20,967 nt of DNA, taken from assembly GCA_002470275.1 (NCBI GenBank), contig DKNY01000061.1, positions 2,101-23,067 of the forward strand, in the 5' to 3' direction. Shown here one piece after another: positions 1 through 7,612 of the stretch. The position numbers and the translations under genes were made by a program. The stretch's first letter is position 1. Each line of letters starts with the position of its first letter. The notes beneath the pieces are model-generated. The model was not told the origin of the DNA. It did not search any database and saw only the letters and a list, made by a program, of their open reading frames with translations. This stretch comes from Gammaproteobacteria bacterium UBA7376. Its GTDB lineage: Bacteria; Pseudomonadota; Gammaproteobacteria; Pseudomonadales; Azotimanducaceae.

Positions 1-1275
1 AAAATATTATGGGGTGGTTTGGGCGTGTTCCTGGCTGCGCCTGCGTTCGCCGAGGGTATTAACGCGGCGGATACAGGCTGGATCATGACGGCGACGGCGC
101 TGGTCCTGTTGATGACCATTCCTGGTCTTTCGCTTTTTTACGCGGGCTTGGTCCGCTCGAAAAATGTTTTGAGCGTGCTGATGCAGTGTTTCACTATTAC
201 CTGCCTCATGTCCCTACTGTGGATGATTTTGGGGTACTCCCTGGCCTTTGGCGACGGCGGGTCGCTCAATGATTGGATCGGCGGCTTAGACAACTTCCTG
301 CTTGGCGGCATTGGCCTGGAATCTACCTCAGGAACGATTCCAGAAAGCCTGTTTGCGCTCTTCCAGATGACCTTTGCGGTGATCACACCGGCATTGATTG
401 TTGGGGGTTTTGCTGAACGCATGCGATTTTCAGCGGTCGTGTTATTTACGTCGTCGTGGTTGCTCTTCGTCTACGCGCCCATTTGCCATTGGGTTTGGGG
501 TGGTGGCTGGTTGGGCAACCTAGGCGTCATGGACTTTGCTGGCGGTATAGTGGTTCACATCACGGCTGGCGTTGCTGCCTTAGTGGCGGCCATGGTGTTA
601 GGCAATCGAACCGGTTTCGCGACACAGCCGATGCCGCCTCACAACATGACGTTGACGGTGGCCGGGGCGGGCTTGCTCTGGGTTGGCTGGTTTGGCTTTA
701 ACGGCGGAAGCGCCTTGGCTGCTGGGGGAGATGCCTCCATGGCCATGTTGGTGACCCATATCTCGGCTGCGGCGGGCGCTTTCACCTGGATGATCATGGA
801 GCGTATCAACTTTGGGAAGGCTTCTGTCCTGGGTGCGGTAACCGGAATGGTGGCTGGGCTTGGCACCATCACGCCTGCCTCGGGCTTCGTGGGCCCCGGT
901 GGGGCGCTCATCATCGGTATCAGTGCGGGCGTGGTTTGTTACTACGCAACGGGCTATCTGAAGAAAACCCTCAAGATCGACGATTCTCTGGATGTTTTTC
1001 CCGTCCACGGTGTGGGGGGCATTTTGGGCACCCTGCTGACGGCAGTGTTTGCAAGCAATGGATTGGGCGTGTTTAGCGGATTCAGCGACATCAACATTCT
1101 GGATCAATTGAGCATTCAACTGACTGGCGTGGTCGCCGCCATCCTCTATACGGGCGTCATGACCTGGATCATTCTGAAGGTATGTGATGTCGCGTTGGGG
1201 AACCGGGTCAATGAGGATGACGAAATTGACGGGTTAGACTTGATTTCTCACAACGAGCGGGGCTACGACCTGTAA
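1..1275 (+). CDS. amtB: Ammonium channel AmtB, 5'-truncated by window edge
   Basis: Inner-membrane channel that takes up ammonium/ammonia. The frame is open from base 1 and the first residues (KILWGGLGVFLAAPAFA, then EGIN) look like the end of a signal peptide, so the true start lies upstream. A TTG at 19 is the first start-like codon, but starting there would cut the signal peptide. Family marks seen: GLSLFYAGLVRSKNVLS, the block around FAVITPALIVGGFAERMRF, CHWVWGGGWL, and the two pore histidines in VVHITAG (codon 556-558) and FPVHGVGG (codon 1006-1008). About eleven hydrophobic segments follow the signal peptide. The tail EIDGLDLISHNERGYDL matches the usual C-terminal GLD...HGE.AY element that contacts the PII protein GlnK, with N and G in place of two usual residues. 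In relatives glnK normally lies just upstream; here that region is outside the window. Confidence 0.95.
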   Translation, partial: KILWGGLGVFLAAPAFAEGINAADTGWIMTATALVLLMTIPGLSLFYAGLVRSKNVLSVLMQCFTITCLMSLLWMILGYSLAFGDGGSLNDWIGGLDNFLLGGIGLESTSGTIPESLFALFQMTFAVITPALIVGGFAERMRFSAVVLFTSSWLLFVYAPICHWVWGGGWLGNLGVMDFAGGIVVHITAGVAALVAAMVLGNRTGFATQPMPPHNMTLTVAGAGLLWVGWFGFNGGSALAAGGDASMAMLVTHISAAAGAFTWMIMERINFGKASVLGAVTGMVAGLGTITPASGFVGPGGALIIGISAGVVCYYATGYLKKTLKIDDSLDVFPVHGVGGILGTLLTAVFASNGLGVFSGFSDINILDQLSIQLTGVVAAILYTGVMTWIILKVCDVALGNRVNEDDEIDGLDLISHNERGYDL

Positions 1276-1280
1276 GGCCG

Positions 1281-1332
1281 CTGGGTAGCGTAACGCTGGT
1301 TCCCAGGCGTCCGGGCCTCGGAACCGCCTGGG
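1281..1332. terminator. Overlapping hairpins between convergent amtB and ddl (possible bidirectional terminator)
   Basis: Between the two convergent stop codons lie two possible stems. The first pairs CTGGG (1281-1285) with CCCAG (1302-1306), with an inner AGCG/CGCT stem and TAA loop. The second pairs CCCAGGCG (1302-1309) with CGCCTGGG (1325-1332), continued by TCCG/CGGA (1310-1313 and 1319-1322). No T-tract follows on either strand, so intrinsic termination is uncertain. The second stem ends one base before the ddl stop codon. Confidence 0.4.
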
Positions 1333-2271
1333 CTAGCGGTTGGCCGCCTGGCGCACCAAACGATCCAAAAGGTCGTCGAAGGGGTAGCCAGAGGCCTCCG
1401 CGCCTTCAGGGTACAGGCTGACCGGGGTCATGCCCGGGAGAGTATTGACCTCAAGCAGGGTAACCTGCTCGGCGTCGTCAACGATAAAATCTGCTCGGGA
1501 CAGGTCCCGTAGCCCGAGGCCCTGGTGAGCGCTCAGGGCCACCCGTTGAATGCTCTTGGTTGTCTCCGGGGAAAGCTGCGCCGGTAACTCATGGTTGCTG
1601 GCCCCCGGCGTATAGCGATTGTCATAGTCATACCATTGCCCTGGGGCAGTGGTAATCTCGATGAGCGGGAAGGGCGTCAGGACTTGATCAAGCTCCAATA
1701 TGCCCGCCGTAATCTCTCTTCCTTGAATGAAGGGCTCGACCATGCAGGGGCCAAAGCGAGAAACCTCTTTGAGCGCTTTCTCCAGGTCGCCGCCCTCGGG
1801 CAATAGCACAACGCCGATTGCTGATCCCTGCCTTAGGGGTTTGATCGCAACCTGAGAACCCAACTCGCGTTCGACCCTCAGGGCAGCCAGGGACACATCC
1901 TCGTCGGGTTGAATAATCAACTCGTTGGCGACGGGTAAACCCAGGCGTCGAAAAACATCTTTGGCGATGGCCTTATCCATGGCGATAGCGCTGCCCCGCA
2001 CGTCGCTACCGACATAGGGGAGCGCCAGCATCTCAAGCAGGCCCTGGACGGTGCCGTCTTCACCTGGAGGTCCGTGGAGCGCGGGGAAGACCACCTCCGG
2101 CGCAAACTCGAGCAGTTGTGGTATCGCTCGTGTATCAAGCTCAATGAGCTGGGTTGTGTGTCCAATGCTGACTAGGGTGGCCTCGATTTGCGCAGCCGAT
2201 TGCCTGGAGACCTCGGCCTCTGCCGATGAGCCACCGCAGAGAATGGCGATTCTCAATAGTCTGCCCGACAT
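1333..2271 (-). CDS. ddl: D-alanine--D-alanine ligase
   Basis: ATP-grasp enzyme joining two D-alanines for the peptidoglycan stem peptide, in the cytoplasm. With the start at 2271 the protein is 312 residues, the normal family size, and begins MSGRLLRIAILCGGSSAEAEVS like other Ddl proteins. An in-frame ATG at 2307 would give 12 extra non-conserved residues. Visible active-site equivalents of E. coli DdlB (by my alignment from memory) are Glu18 in GGSSAEAEVS, Ser150 in KPLRQGSAIGV, Tyr220 ending the omega-loop stretch YDYDNRY, Arg259, Asp261, and Glu274/Asn276 in LLEVNTLPGMT. The loop tyrosine fits D-Ala-D-Ala rather than D-Ala-D-Lac specificity. The start codon shares one base with the stop of the upstream acetyltransferase (TGATG) and has no obvious Shine-Dalgarno, which suggests translational coupling. 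It is not in a mur-fts cluster, so it may be a second, ddlA-like copy. Confidence 0.93.
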   Translation of the reverse strand: MSGRLLRIAILCGGSSAEAEVSRQSAAQIEATLVSIGHTTQLIELDTRAIPQLLEFAPEVVFPALHGPPGEDGTVQGLLEMLALPYVGSDVRGSAIAMDKAIAKDVFRRLGLPVANELIIQPDEDVSLAALRVERELGSQVAIKPLRQGSAIGVVLLPEGGDLEKALKEVSRFGPCMVEPFIQGREITAGILELDQVLTPFPLIEITTAPGQWYDYDNRYTPGASNHELPAQLSPETTKSIQRVALSAHQGLGLRDLSRADFIVDDAEQVTLLEVNTLPGMTPVSLYPEGAEASGYPFDDLLDRLVRQAANR

Positions 2272-2798
2272 CAGGGTTTGACCGTTAATCGGTCGGCGAT
2301 GACGCACCAGCGTTCATGGTCACGCCAGGCACCGTCGATAAATAGGAACTTCTTTGAAAGGCCTTCGAATTCAAAACCGCAGCGCTGAACGAGTTTCTGA
2401 GAGCGGTGATTCTCCGGCTGAATATTGGCCTCTAGCCGGTGCAGGCCAAGGCTTGAGAAGGCTAACCGAACAAGCTGTTCCAACCCCTCTCGCATATAGC
2501 CATGTCCTTGAAACGGTGCCCCCACATAGTAGCCTAGGGAAGCACTTTGGAAAGTCCCCCGGACAATGTGATTTAGGTTGATGATACCGGTGATGCGCTC
2601 GTCCTCTGCCCGGCAGATCGCATAGCCCTCATGATCGCTGCGGCGTATTCGCTGCAGATAGCTCCTGAACATCACGTTATTGGTGGGTGCCTGTATCCAG
2701 GGTCGATGTATGGCTTCACTCACGCGCATCAGAGCGATGAATTCCTTCTCATCCGTGTTCCTGACCTTCCGTAAAAACGTGTTGGTATCGATATTCAT
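2271..2798 (-). CDS. GNAT N-acetyltransferase, RimJ/RimL-like
   Basis: A 175-residue GCN5-related acetyltransferase (Acetyltransf_3 type), the group that includes the RimJ and RimL enzymes acetylating the N-termini of ribosomal proteins. The acetyl-CoA loop is seen as QGHGYM (residues 97-102) at the start of the helix running into REGLEQLVRLAF. It is followed by the typical strand LHRLEANIQPENHRSQKLVQRCGFEFEG with Asn130 and Ser133. No signal peptide or membrane segment, so cytoplasmic. Starts with ATG at 2798; the upstream bases show no good Shine-Dalgarno. Its TGA overlaps the ATG of ddl, so the two are probably one transcript. The real substrate cannot be read from sequence: it could be a ribosomal protein, another protein N-terminus or a small molecule. 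Confidence 0.85.
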   Translation of the reverse strand: MNIDTNTFLRKVRNTDEKEFIALMRVSEAIHRPWIQAPTNNVMFRSYLQRIRRSDHEGYAICRAEDERITGIINLNHIVRGTFQSASLGYYVGAPFQGHGYMREGLEQLVRLAFSSLGLHRLEANIQPENHRSQKLVQRCGFEFEGLSKKFLFIDGAWRDHERWCVIADRLTVKP

Positions 2799-2901
2799 AC
2801 GTTTACTGAATCATTGGGTCCGGCATGGTCCTTCAACGGAGGCGGGTCTGACTCAGGTCCGAAAGAGGACCGCTGTGTTCAGGGCGCCTGCCTTTTTGCC
2901 T

Positions 2902-2931
2902 ATTTTAGTTGGGATGCTCGGCCTAATACAA
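2902..2931 (-). promoter_or_regulatory. Candidate sigma-70 promoter for the acetyltransferase-ddl pair
   Basis: On the minus strand, TTGTAT (2926-2931) and TAAAAT (2902-2907) are separated by 18 bases. Matches to the consensus are 4/6 and 5/6. The predicted start near 2895 leaves a leader of about 97 bases. It lies in the 163-base gap between the C39-like gene and the acetyltransferase gene, where I see no other gene. Confidence 0.35.
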
Positions 2932-2961
2932 ATATCCAAGTAAGCAAGATGGTGGTCTGCT

Positions 2962-3960
2962 TCATCGTTCCGCCCAGGAGGGTTCAAAAACGTAGACGCC
3001 GCCTCGGTAGTTCAGCCACGCGGCGGTAAACTCGTCGATGGCATATTCCCGGGGGACTGCGGCTGTATCGGCGGCGGCGGGGTCCATCACCCTGACGACG
3101 CCGGCTGCGGTATCGATGCCGTAGAGAACAAGCAAGTGCCCCGCAGTCTTCGTGAGCGGAGCCCCTCCTAGTTCCCCCTCTTTATAGCGAATGCTGCAGA
3201 CCAGAGGCATCCCCGCCCTCAGCGCAGATATCGCTTGACCCCAATCGCTGAAGCTCTCCACGGCGCCTAAGGTGCCAACGCCACTGGCATAATGAATGGC
3301 CAGAGGCCACTTGCCGTAGGCCCGACTATGACGGTCATAGCACTGCTGGACGCTCTGGGGCCAATCCACCTCCGCTGGGTTGACGGAGAGCGCCATACTC
3401 AGCGCCGTAGGGGAACAAATTCGTCGGGCCAGGTCTTTATTGGCCAGCATTTGGCTCAGCGGCACAGGCTTGCAGGTCTCCAAAGCAATCGGCGGTGGCT
3501 CAGACGCTGAGAGGTGCAGCGCTCGAAGACTGAGACTCAGCAAGTCCAAGCGGGGCTTTTCCTCTGCCTCGACGGTCACCCGCAGGCTCAGCTCATCGGC
3601 GGCCTGTACCGTATGCCAGCAATCGATTTCCAGGCTCGTGGCGGCGAGGTCATGCTTGGATGCGGGCCACCCTTGGGCAGGGCTTGCTGCCGAATCCGGT
3701 ACGGGCTGCATGATGCTGGATTGGGCGCTGCTCCGGTCTTCGAGCGTAAACTGATACTCATAGGGCTGCCCGAGCATGGCGTAGCTTGGCACGATGATGT
3801 GCTCGGCGGGTACGGGTGGCAGCATGACTTCGGCCGTCCACCTGCTTTTAGCCCTGTCCTCGTGGGCTCGGGCCTCATGGTGCCAGACCAGCTCACCGCT
3901 GACGGCCAGAGGATAGCGGACGCGAGTCTGGTCTGACGCTAGGCGTATGGTGGCATGCAT
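2962..3960 (-). CDS. C39-like cysteine peptidase family protein
   Basis: A 332-residue protein whose C-terminal half (about 165-327) looks like a Peptidase_C39_2 (papain-like) domain. Candidate catalytic residues are Cys182 in RRICSPTALSMAL, His275 in TAGHLLVLYGID and Asp293 in VMDPAAA, spaced as in that family. YAIDEFTAAWLNYRGGVYVFEP closes the fold. The N-terminal 160 residues are probably mostly beta-strand and match nothing I recognise. There is no signal peptide or membrane segment, so it appears cytoplasmic, whereas many C39 peptidases are fused to exporters or secreted. ATG at 3960 lies in the palindrome ATGCAT. It is transcribed divergently from the glutaredoxin-like gene across only 39 bases. 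Family membership is fairly clear; substrate and biological role are unknown. Confidence 0.75.
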   Translation of the reverse strand: MHATIRLASDQTRVRYPLAVSGELVWHHEARAHEDRAKSRWTAEVMLPPVPAEHIIVPSYAMLGQPYEYQFTLEDRSSAQSSIMQPVPDSAASPAQGWPASKHDLAATSLEIDCWHTVQAADELSLRVTVEAEEKPRLDLLSLSLRALHLSASEPPPIALETCKPVPLSQMLANKDLARRICSPTALSMALSVNPAEVDWPQSVQQCYDRHSRAYGKWPLAIHYASGVGTLGAVESFSDWGQAISALRAGMPLVCSIRYKEGELGGAPLTKTAGHLLVLYGIDTAAGVVRVMDPAAADTAAVPREYAIDEFTAAWLNYRGGVYVFEPSWAER

Positions 3961-3999
3961 GGCAACATCCTAATATCTACGATAGAGAAAAGCAGCCTA

Positions 4000-4251
4000 A
4001 TGCAGGTGTTGACGCTGTATACAACTGAGCACTGCCACCTTTGTGAGGCAGCAATGGAACTCCTTCTTTCCTTGCCTGAACTGCCGAGCCTTGAGCTTCG
4101 AGTCGTGGATATTGTCAGTGATGATCGTCTTTTTGAGCGGTATGCCCAGTGTATTCCTGTGCTGGCAGCCGGGGGGGAGGAACTGACCTCCCCGATTACC
4201 GCGACCACGCTGCGGACATGGCTGGACCAGCGTGTTCTGCCTCAAGGTTAA
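4000..4251 (+). CDS. Glutaredoxin-like (DUF836) small protein
   Basis: An 83-residue thioredoxin-fold protein. The N-terminus MQVLTLYTTEHCHLC places a CxxC redox pair at Cys12 and Cys15. IPVL with Pro53 is the usual cis-proline turn facing the active site, and a final helix (TLRTWLDQ) completes the small fold. Family members of this size are mostly uncharacterised; a thiol-disulphide role is inferred. I chose ATG 4000 because the beta-strand before CxxC begins there. The in-frame ATG at 3955 would add 15 non-conserved residues and overlap the start of the divergent C39-like gene. The upstream GAGAAAAG is only a weak ribosome site. The TAA stop shares four bases (TTAA, 4248-4251) with the stop of the convergent slt gene. 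Confidence 0.83.
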   Translation: MQVLTLYTTEHCHLCEAAMELLLSLPELPSLELRVVDIVSDDRLFERYAQCIPVLAAGGEELTSPITATTLRTWLDQRVLPQG

Positions 4252-6239
4252 TCACGCTGCCGACCGGTGAGCTGACGCTCGAAGGGCTTGAGAATATCCA
4301 CGCTCCGACCGGCGAGCTGAGCATAGACCACATTGAAGGCCAGCACGTTCTTCACGTAGTTACGGGTCTCGGTAAAGGGGATGCTCTCTATCCACACATC
4401 AGCGGGTATTTGTTTCCACGCCCTTAACCAGCGGTCAACGCGGTTCTCGCCTGCATTGTAGGCAGCGATAGCCGGCGGCCGCTGTTGGTCATACCTTTCG
4501 AGAAGCCACCCCACATGGGCGCTGGCCAACTCGATGTTACGGGTTGGCGTCAGCAGCGCCTTTTGGTCTGGCTTGCTCAAGCCCACTCTTCGGGCAACCA
4601 GGGCTGCCGTTGCGGGCATCATCTGCATCAGCCCCAGGGCGCCGGCGCTGGAGCGCGCATTGCCCTTGAACGCAGATTCCTGTCGGCTGATGGCCTGGAG
4701 CAGGTTAGCCTCTAACCCATGCCGGTTGGCATGGTGACCAAATTCGGCTTGATAGGCTTCGGGAAACCTTAGCCTGAGGTCATCCAGAGCATCCGCCATA
4801 TTGGCAGTTTGAATAGAGAGAAAGAGACGGCCTAGACGTCGGGCGAGCTGCGCCATTTGATGCCGTTTCGCGTTATCTGCGCCCTCAATTTCCCGATACC
4901 ATTCCCGCCGGCCATTGACGTCGTCACCCAGGGCGAAGAGTTCCACGGCTCGCGCAATGCCCGAGCTGCTGCGAAGGCTAAGCTCTTCCTCCTCAGTCAA
5001 AAAGCGACGGATGTCGCCATTGATGGCGGTTTTAAGGCTGGCGCGTTCGGCTGCCAAGAATCCGTAGTAATGGCGCATCTGCGCCAACTCGCCGAATATT
5101 TCGAGCGCCCTTTGGTGGTCCGAGTTCTCGGGCGCGGCCGCAGGACTCAACTCACTTTCTGCCATAAGGGCTCTTGCGACCCAGTATCGAGTTCGCAGGC
5201 GCGCCTGATCTGGTTCCGGAAGATGCTTGGACCAGATCAGCACTTGGTCCCATGTCTGGCTGACAATGGCGGCGTCAAGGAGGCCTTGTGCTGCGCTCTC
5301 GGAAAACTCCGAGGAAACGTCACCGTCAGGAAACCGCCCGATTTTAGCTAGTCCGACTAGGATTGCCGATTCGGCCCGCTGAATCTGTTCTGGCGTTAGC
5401 CGCTGTTGCGCTCGGTAGTGCGCCAGAGCTTCGGCGGCCCGTGTAGGTTGCTGCCGACTCAGGCGTTCTAAGCCGTAAACGATGGCGGCGTGGATGTCGG
5501 GATCATCGGCCTGATAGTCTCTATATCGCAGGATGCGGCTGGGGTTGCTGTACAGAGCGTAGAAGGCGTTGGCGGCGGCTTTCTTTGTGTCAAAGTAGCG
5601 AAGCAGGTATCTGGCAAGCACCCGCTGGCGGGCCCTTATGGCCGCCTCCAGCCGAATCCAGGCAACGTCCTCGGTAAACCGCGTGCTCTTTCGCCAGGTG
5701 GCAAAAAGTGGATCGCAGGCCTTAGGCTGAGATTTCGGGGCAAGCCAGAGTGGCGTCGTTGCATCCAGGGCAGACCCCTTGTCCGCCACGGCATACTGAG
5801 CTCGAAGCTGGTAGCAGAGCAGTTCCGGATCGCTGGTCGTCACGGCATTGGCGTGCAGCGTTGACCACTGTCGACTCTGGCCTAGGTAAACCAACCATCG
5901 ACGAAAGAGCAGTTCCGTAGCGGGCAGGTCCGCGTGACTCTGCCTGAAAGCCCGCATTGATGCCGCGGAAACCCGGCTCAGATTTGTACGCTTGATGTGG
6001 TACTCGATGTAGGGGGCGGCAGGGTAGTGGGAAAGCTGGTCGGCCACCGCGCGTGCGCGCGTGATTTGTCCTGCGTCGATGAGGTTTAGGGCTTTTCGAT
6101 ATTGGCTGCGATCTTCCAGAACCTGCTCAGACGCAGCTAGGGTGACCGGCGAGAAGGGGATCAGGACAGCGGCACATAGAAATCGCGAGGCTCGAAAGAT
6201 CGAGATCCAATTTATGCGCCGCATCAAAATTTTCTGCAT
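4248..6239 (-). CDS. slt: Soluble lytic murein transglycosylase Slt
   Basis: Periplasmic exolytic enzyme that cleaves the MurNAc-GlcNAc bond of peptidoglycan, forming 1,6-anhydro ends. The 663 residues match the E. coli Slt70 layout: signal peptide (residues 1 to about 36, ending near VTLAA), a long alpha-superhelical U/L region (about 40-490), and the C-terminal SLT catalytic domain. In the last, Glu521 in AISRQESAF is the catalytic acid, followed by SSAGALGLMQMMPATA (530-545) and AYNAG (593-597). A second start (ATG 6224-6222, residue 6) is possible and would shorten the basic N-region. Neither start has a good Shine-Dalgarno. uspA lies 77 bases upstream on the same strand, so read-through from uspA is possible. 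The stop overlaps that of the convergent glutaredoxin-like gene, leaving no room for a terminator. Confidence 0.93.
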   Translation of the reverse strand: MQKILMRRINWISIFRASRFLCAAVLIPFSPVTLAASEQVLEDRSQYRKALNLIDAGQITRARAVADQLSHYPAAPYIEYHIKRTNLSRVSAASMRAFRQSHADLPATELLFRRWLVYLGQSRQWSTLHANAVTTSDPELLCYQLRAQYAVADKGSALDATTPLWLAPKSQPKACDPLFATWRKSTRFTEDVAWIRLEAAIRARQRVLARYLLRYFDTKKAAANAFYALYSNPSRILRYRDYQADDPDIHAAIVYGLERLSRQQPTRAAEALAHYRAQQRLTPEQIQRAESAILVGLAKIGRFPDGDVSSEFSESAAQGLLDAAIVSQTWDQVLIWSKHLPEPDQARLRTRYWVARALMAESELSPAAAPENSDHQRALEIFGELAQMRHYYGFLAAERASLKTAINGDIRRFLTEEEELSLRSSSGIARAVELFALGDDVNGRREWYREIEGADNAKRHQMAQLARRLGRLFLSIQTANMADALDDLRLRFPEAYQAEFGHHANRHGLEANLLQAISRQESAFKGNARSSAGALGLMQMMPATAALVARRVGLSKPDQKALLTPTRNIELASAHVGWLLERYDQQRPPAIAAYNAGENRVDRWLRAWKQIPADVWIESIPFTETRNYVKNVLAFNVVYAQLAGRSVDILKPFERQLTGRQRD

Positions 6240-6316
6240 CGAGCGTCAGTCCAAGCCGACCAAGGGGAGGGCGGTATCATGGCAGCGAGTGCGGACGAGA
6301 GCCAGAGGCTTTGATC

Positions 6317-6754
6317 TCACGCCATACCCACGCGAACGGCGAGCACATCACAGGGTGCCCCGTGCAGAACACCATTGGCGGTTGAACCCAGCAGCAGGGC
6401 CAGGCCGTGACGACCATGGCTTCCCACGATAATGAGGTCAGCATCGTGCTCTTCTGCAAGCCGATGAATTTCATTCTCCGGTCGCCCAAATATCAGGTGC
6501 TGGTGGCTCGCATCCACTGCAAGCTGTCGAGAAAATTCATTTAGATGGGCCTTTGCCTGATCCTGAATTTGCTCCTGCACCGAGGATAAATCCATGGGCA
6601 CATCTCCCCCATAAGCAAAGCTTAGGGGCTCTATGACATGGACAATATGTAGGTCCGTGGGGTTACTGCCAATGAGCGCGCGGACACGCTCCGCAATGAG
6701 GTTTGATTCCTCTGTCAAATCTACTGCGAGAATAATTGTCTGGTAGGGTTGCAT
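6317..6754 (-). CDS. uspA: Universal stress protein, UspA family
   Basis: A 145-residue single-domain Usp protein, the usual size; these are cytoplasmic, often dimeric stress proteins. The N-terminal strand YQTIILAVDLTEES and the C-terminal GSHGRHGLALLLGSTANGVL with CDVLAVRV are typical. The nucleotide-binding pattern G-x2-G-x9-G-S/T is present with eight instead of nine residues between the second and third glycine, so ATP binding should not be assumed. The start is ATG at 6754, supported by GGAG (minus strand, 6761-6764) six bases upstream. It is divergent from the membrane-anchored protein gene, with 68 bases between starts. What stress it responds to cannot be told. Confidence 0.9.
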   Translation of the reverse strand: MQPYQTIILAVDLTEESNLIAERVRALIGSNPTDLHIVHVIEPLSFAYGGDVPMDLSSVQEQIQDQAKAHLNEFSRQLAVDASHQHLIFGRPENEIHRLAEEHDADLIIVGSHGRHGLALLLGSTANGVLHGAPCDVLAVRVGMA

Positions 6755-6822
6755 CGTTATCTCCGTCCCGTTTCACAGAAACATACAACGGTCTTTTTAC
6801 GCGAACAATAGTGTAGGTGACT

Positions 6823-7431
6823 ATGACTTGGATCATCATTATTGGTGTTTTGGCGTTAGCCCTGGGGCCAATCCTCTATCTGTTGCCCTCAGCCAAGGAC
6901 CGTTATCTCTCGGCCCTTCGTGCTGCTGCGCGTGAAAGAGGCTTTACCATACAGCTGGATCAGGTTCCTCAACTCGACCCATCGGTCAATCAACGCGTGA
7001 GTGCTGGGGGTAAGGTGCGTGACGCCACCCTTTCCTGCGCGCGCTATCAGCTGCCCTTGGGCGTGCACCTGGGCAATTTGCCACCTCTGTTGGTTGTGAG
7101 GGTGCCTGAGGCGCCTGCGCTCCCCATTCAGATGTTCCTCGGGGGATGGGGTTTGGTCACCCCATCCAGGACCGAGTTGTCGGCGCTGAAGGCCTGGCAA
7201 GCGAAACCGGAGCTGATGACAGAGCTGACGAGCACCTTGGCCTTGCTGCCCTCGGATGTGGTCGCGCTGCGCTTCGAACCCAGACTCTTGGCGTGTTTTT
7301 GGCACGAAGACCTGGCGTCGCTCTCAAGGGGGGGCTCGTCGCAAAATACCGGACATGTCAGCTCCCAGTTGGATGCTCTGCACCAGGTGATGACGGAGCT
7401 GATTCTCTCGCTCAAAGCGTATTGGGAGTAG
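6823..7431 (+). CDS. Membrane-anchored protein of unknown function
   Basis: I do not recognise a named family. The 202 residues begin with one hydrophobic segment (about residues 2-21, WIIIIGVLALALGPILYLL), followed by PSAKDRYLSALRAAARERGF. This pattern suggests an N-terminal anchor with the rest in the cytoplasm or periplasm. The remainder is a soluble domain with a strand-rich middle (LPPLLVVRVPEAPALPIQMFLGG is split by prolines) and a helical C-terminus. I chose ATG 6823 because AGG (6815-6817) sits five bases upstream; a GTG at 6817 in the same frame would add two residues. It is followed after 189 bases by topA on the same strand, which has its own promoter. The coding assignment is supported by the uninterrupted frame and by the lack of a competing frame. 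Confidence 0.75.
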   Translation: MTWIIIIGVLALALGPILYLLPSAKDRYLSALRAAARERGFTIQLDQVPQLDPSVNQRVSAGGKVRDATLSCARYQLPLGVHLGNLPPLLVVRVPEAPALPIQMFLGGWGLVTPSRTELSALKAWQAKPELMTELTSTLALLPSDVVALRFEPRLLACFWHEDLASLSRGGSSQNTGHVSSQLDALHQVMTELILSLKAYWE

Positions 7432-7460
7432 GCCTTTCTCTCGTTTCGCGGCGGGGTTTC

Positions 7461-7490
7461 TTGACAGGTGGGGGAGCGAGAGCCTATAAA
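7461..7490 (+). promoter_or_regulatory. topA sigma-70 promoter
   Basis: A perfect -35 box TTGACA (7461-7466) and TATAAA (7485-7490) are separated by 18 bases. The bases just after the -10 box (TCGGCG) are GC-rich, the type of discriminator found at promoters sensitive to supercoiling and ppGpp. The expected start is near 7497, giving a leader of about 124 bases. Confidence 0.7.
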
Positions 7491-7507
7491 TCGGCGATTC
7501 GCGCAGC

Positions 7508-7521
7508 CCTAAGTCATTAGG
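7508..7521. repeat. Short inverted repeat in topA leader
   Basis: CCTAA (7508-7512) and TTAGG (7517-7521) surround GTCA. It lies about 10-25 bases after the predicted topA transcription start, so it could be an operator or a small RNA hairpin. No regulator is identified. Confidence 0.3.
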
Positions 7522-7612
7522 AATGCAGTCTTATTACGGCATGATGCTCAGTCAGGTCAGCCAGTTCCAGGATAGAAGCCTCGTTTGAGCGGCTTACAGT
7601 TTGGGTGTAATT

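Noticed and set aside
598..1119. Open minus-strand frame of 173 codons inside amtB
   Set aside because: It is antisense to conserved membrane segments and the pore histidine of AmtB, with low-complexity composition and no ribosome site.
2272..2307. Upstream ATG (2307) as the ddl start
   Set aside because: It would overlap the acetyltransferase gene by 37 bases and add residues absent from Ddl proteins; the TGATG start at 2271 fits better.
3955..3999. Upstream ATG (3955) as the start of the glutaredoxin-like gene
   Set aside because: It overlaps the start codon of the divergent C39-like gene within ATGCAT and adds 15 residues before the conserved first strand; ATG 4000 gives a normal-length protein.
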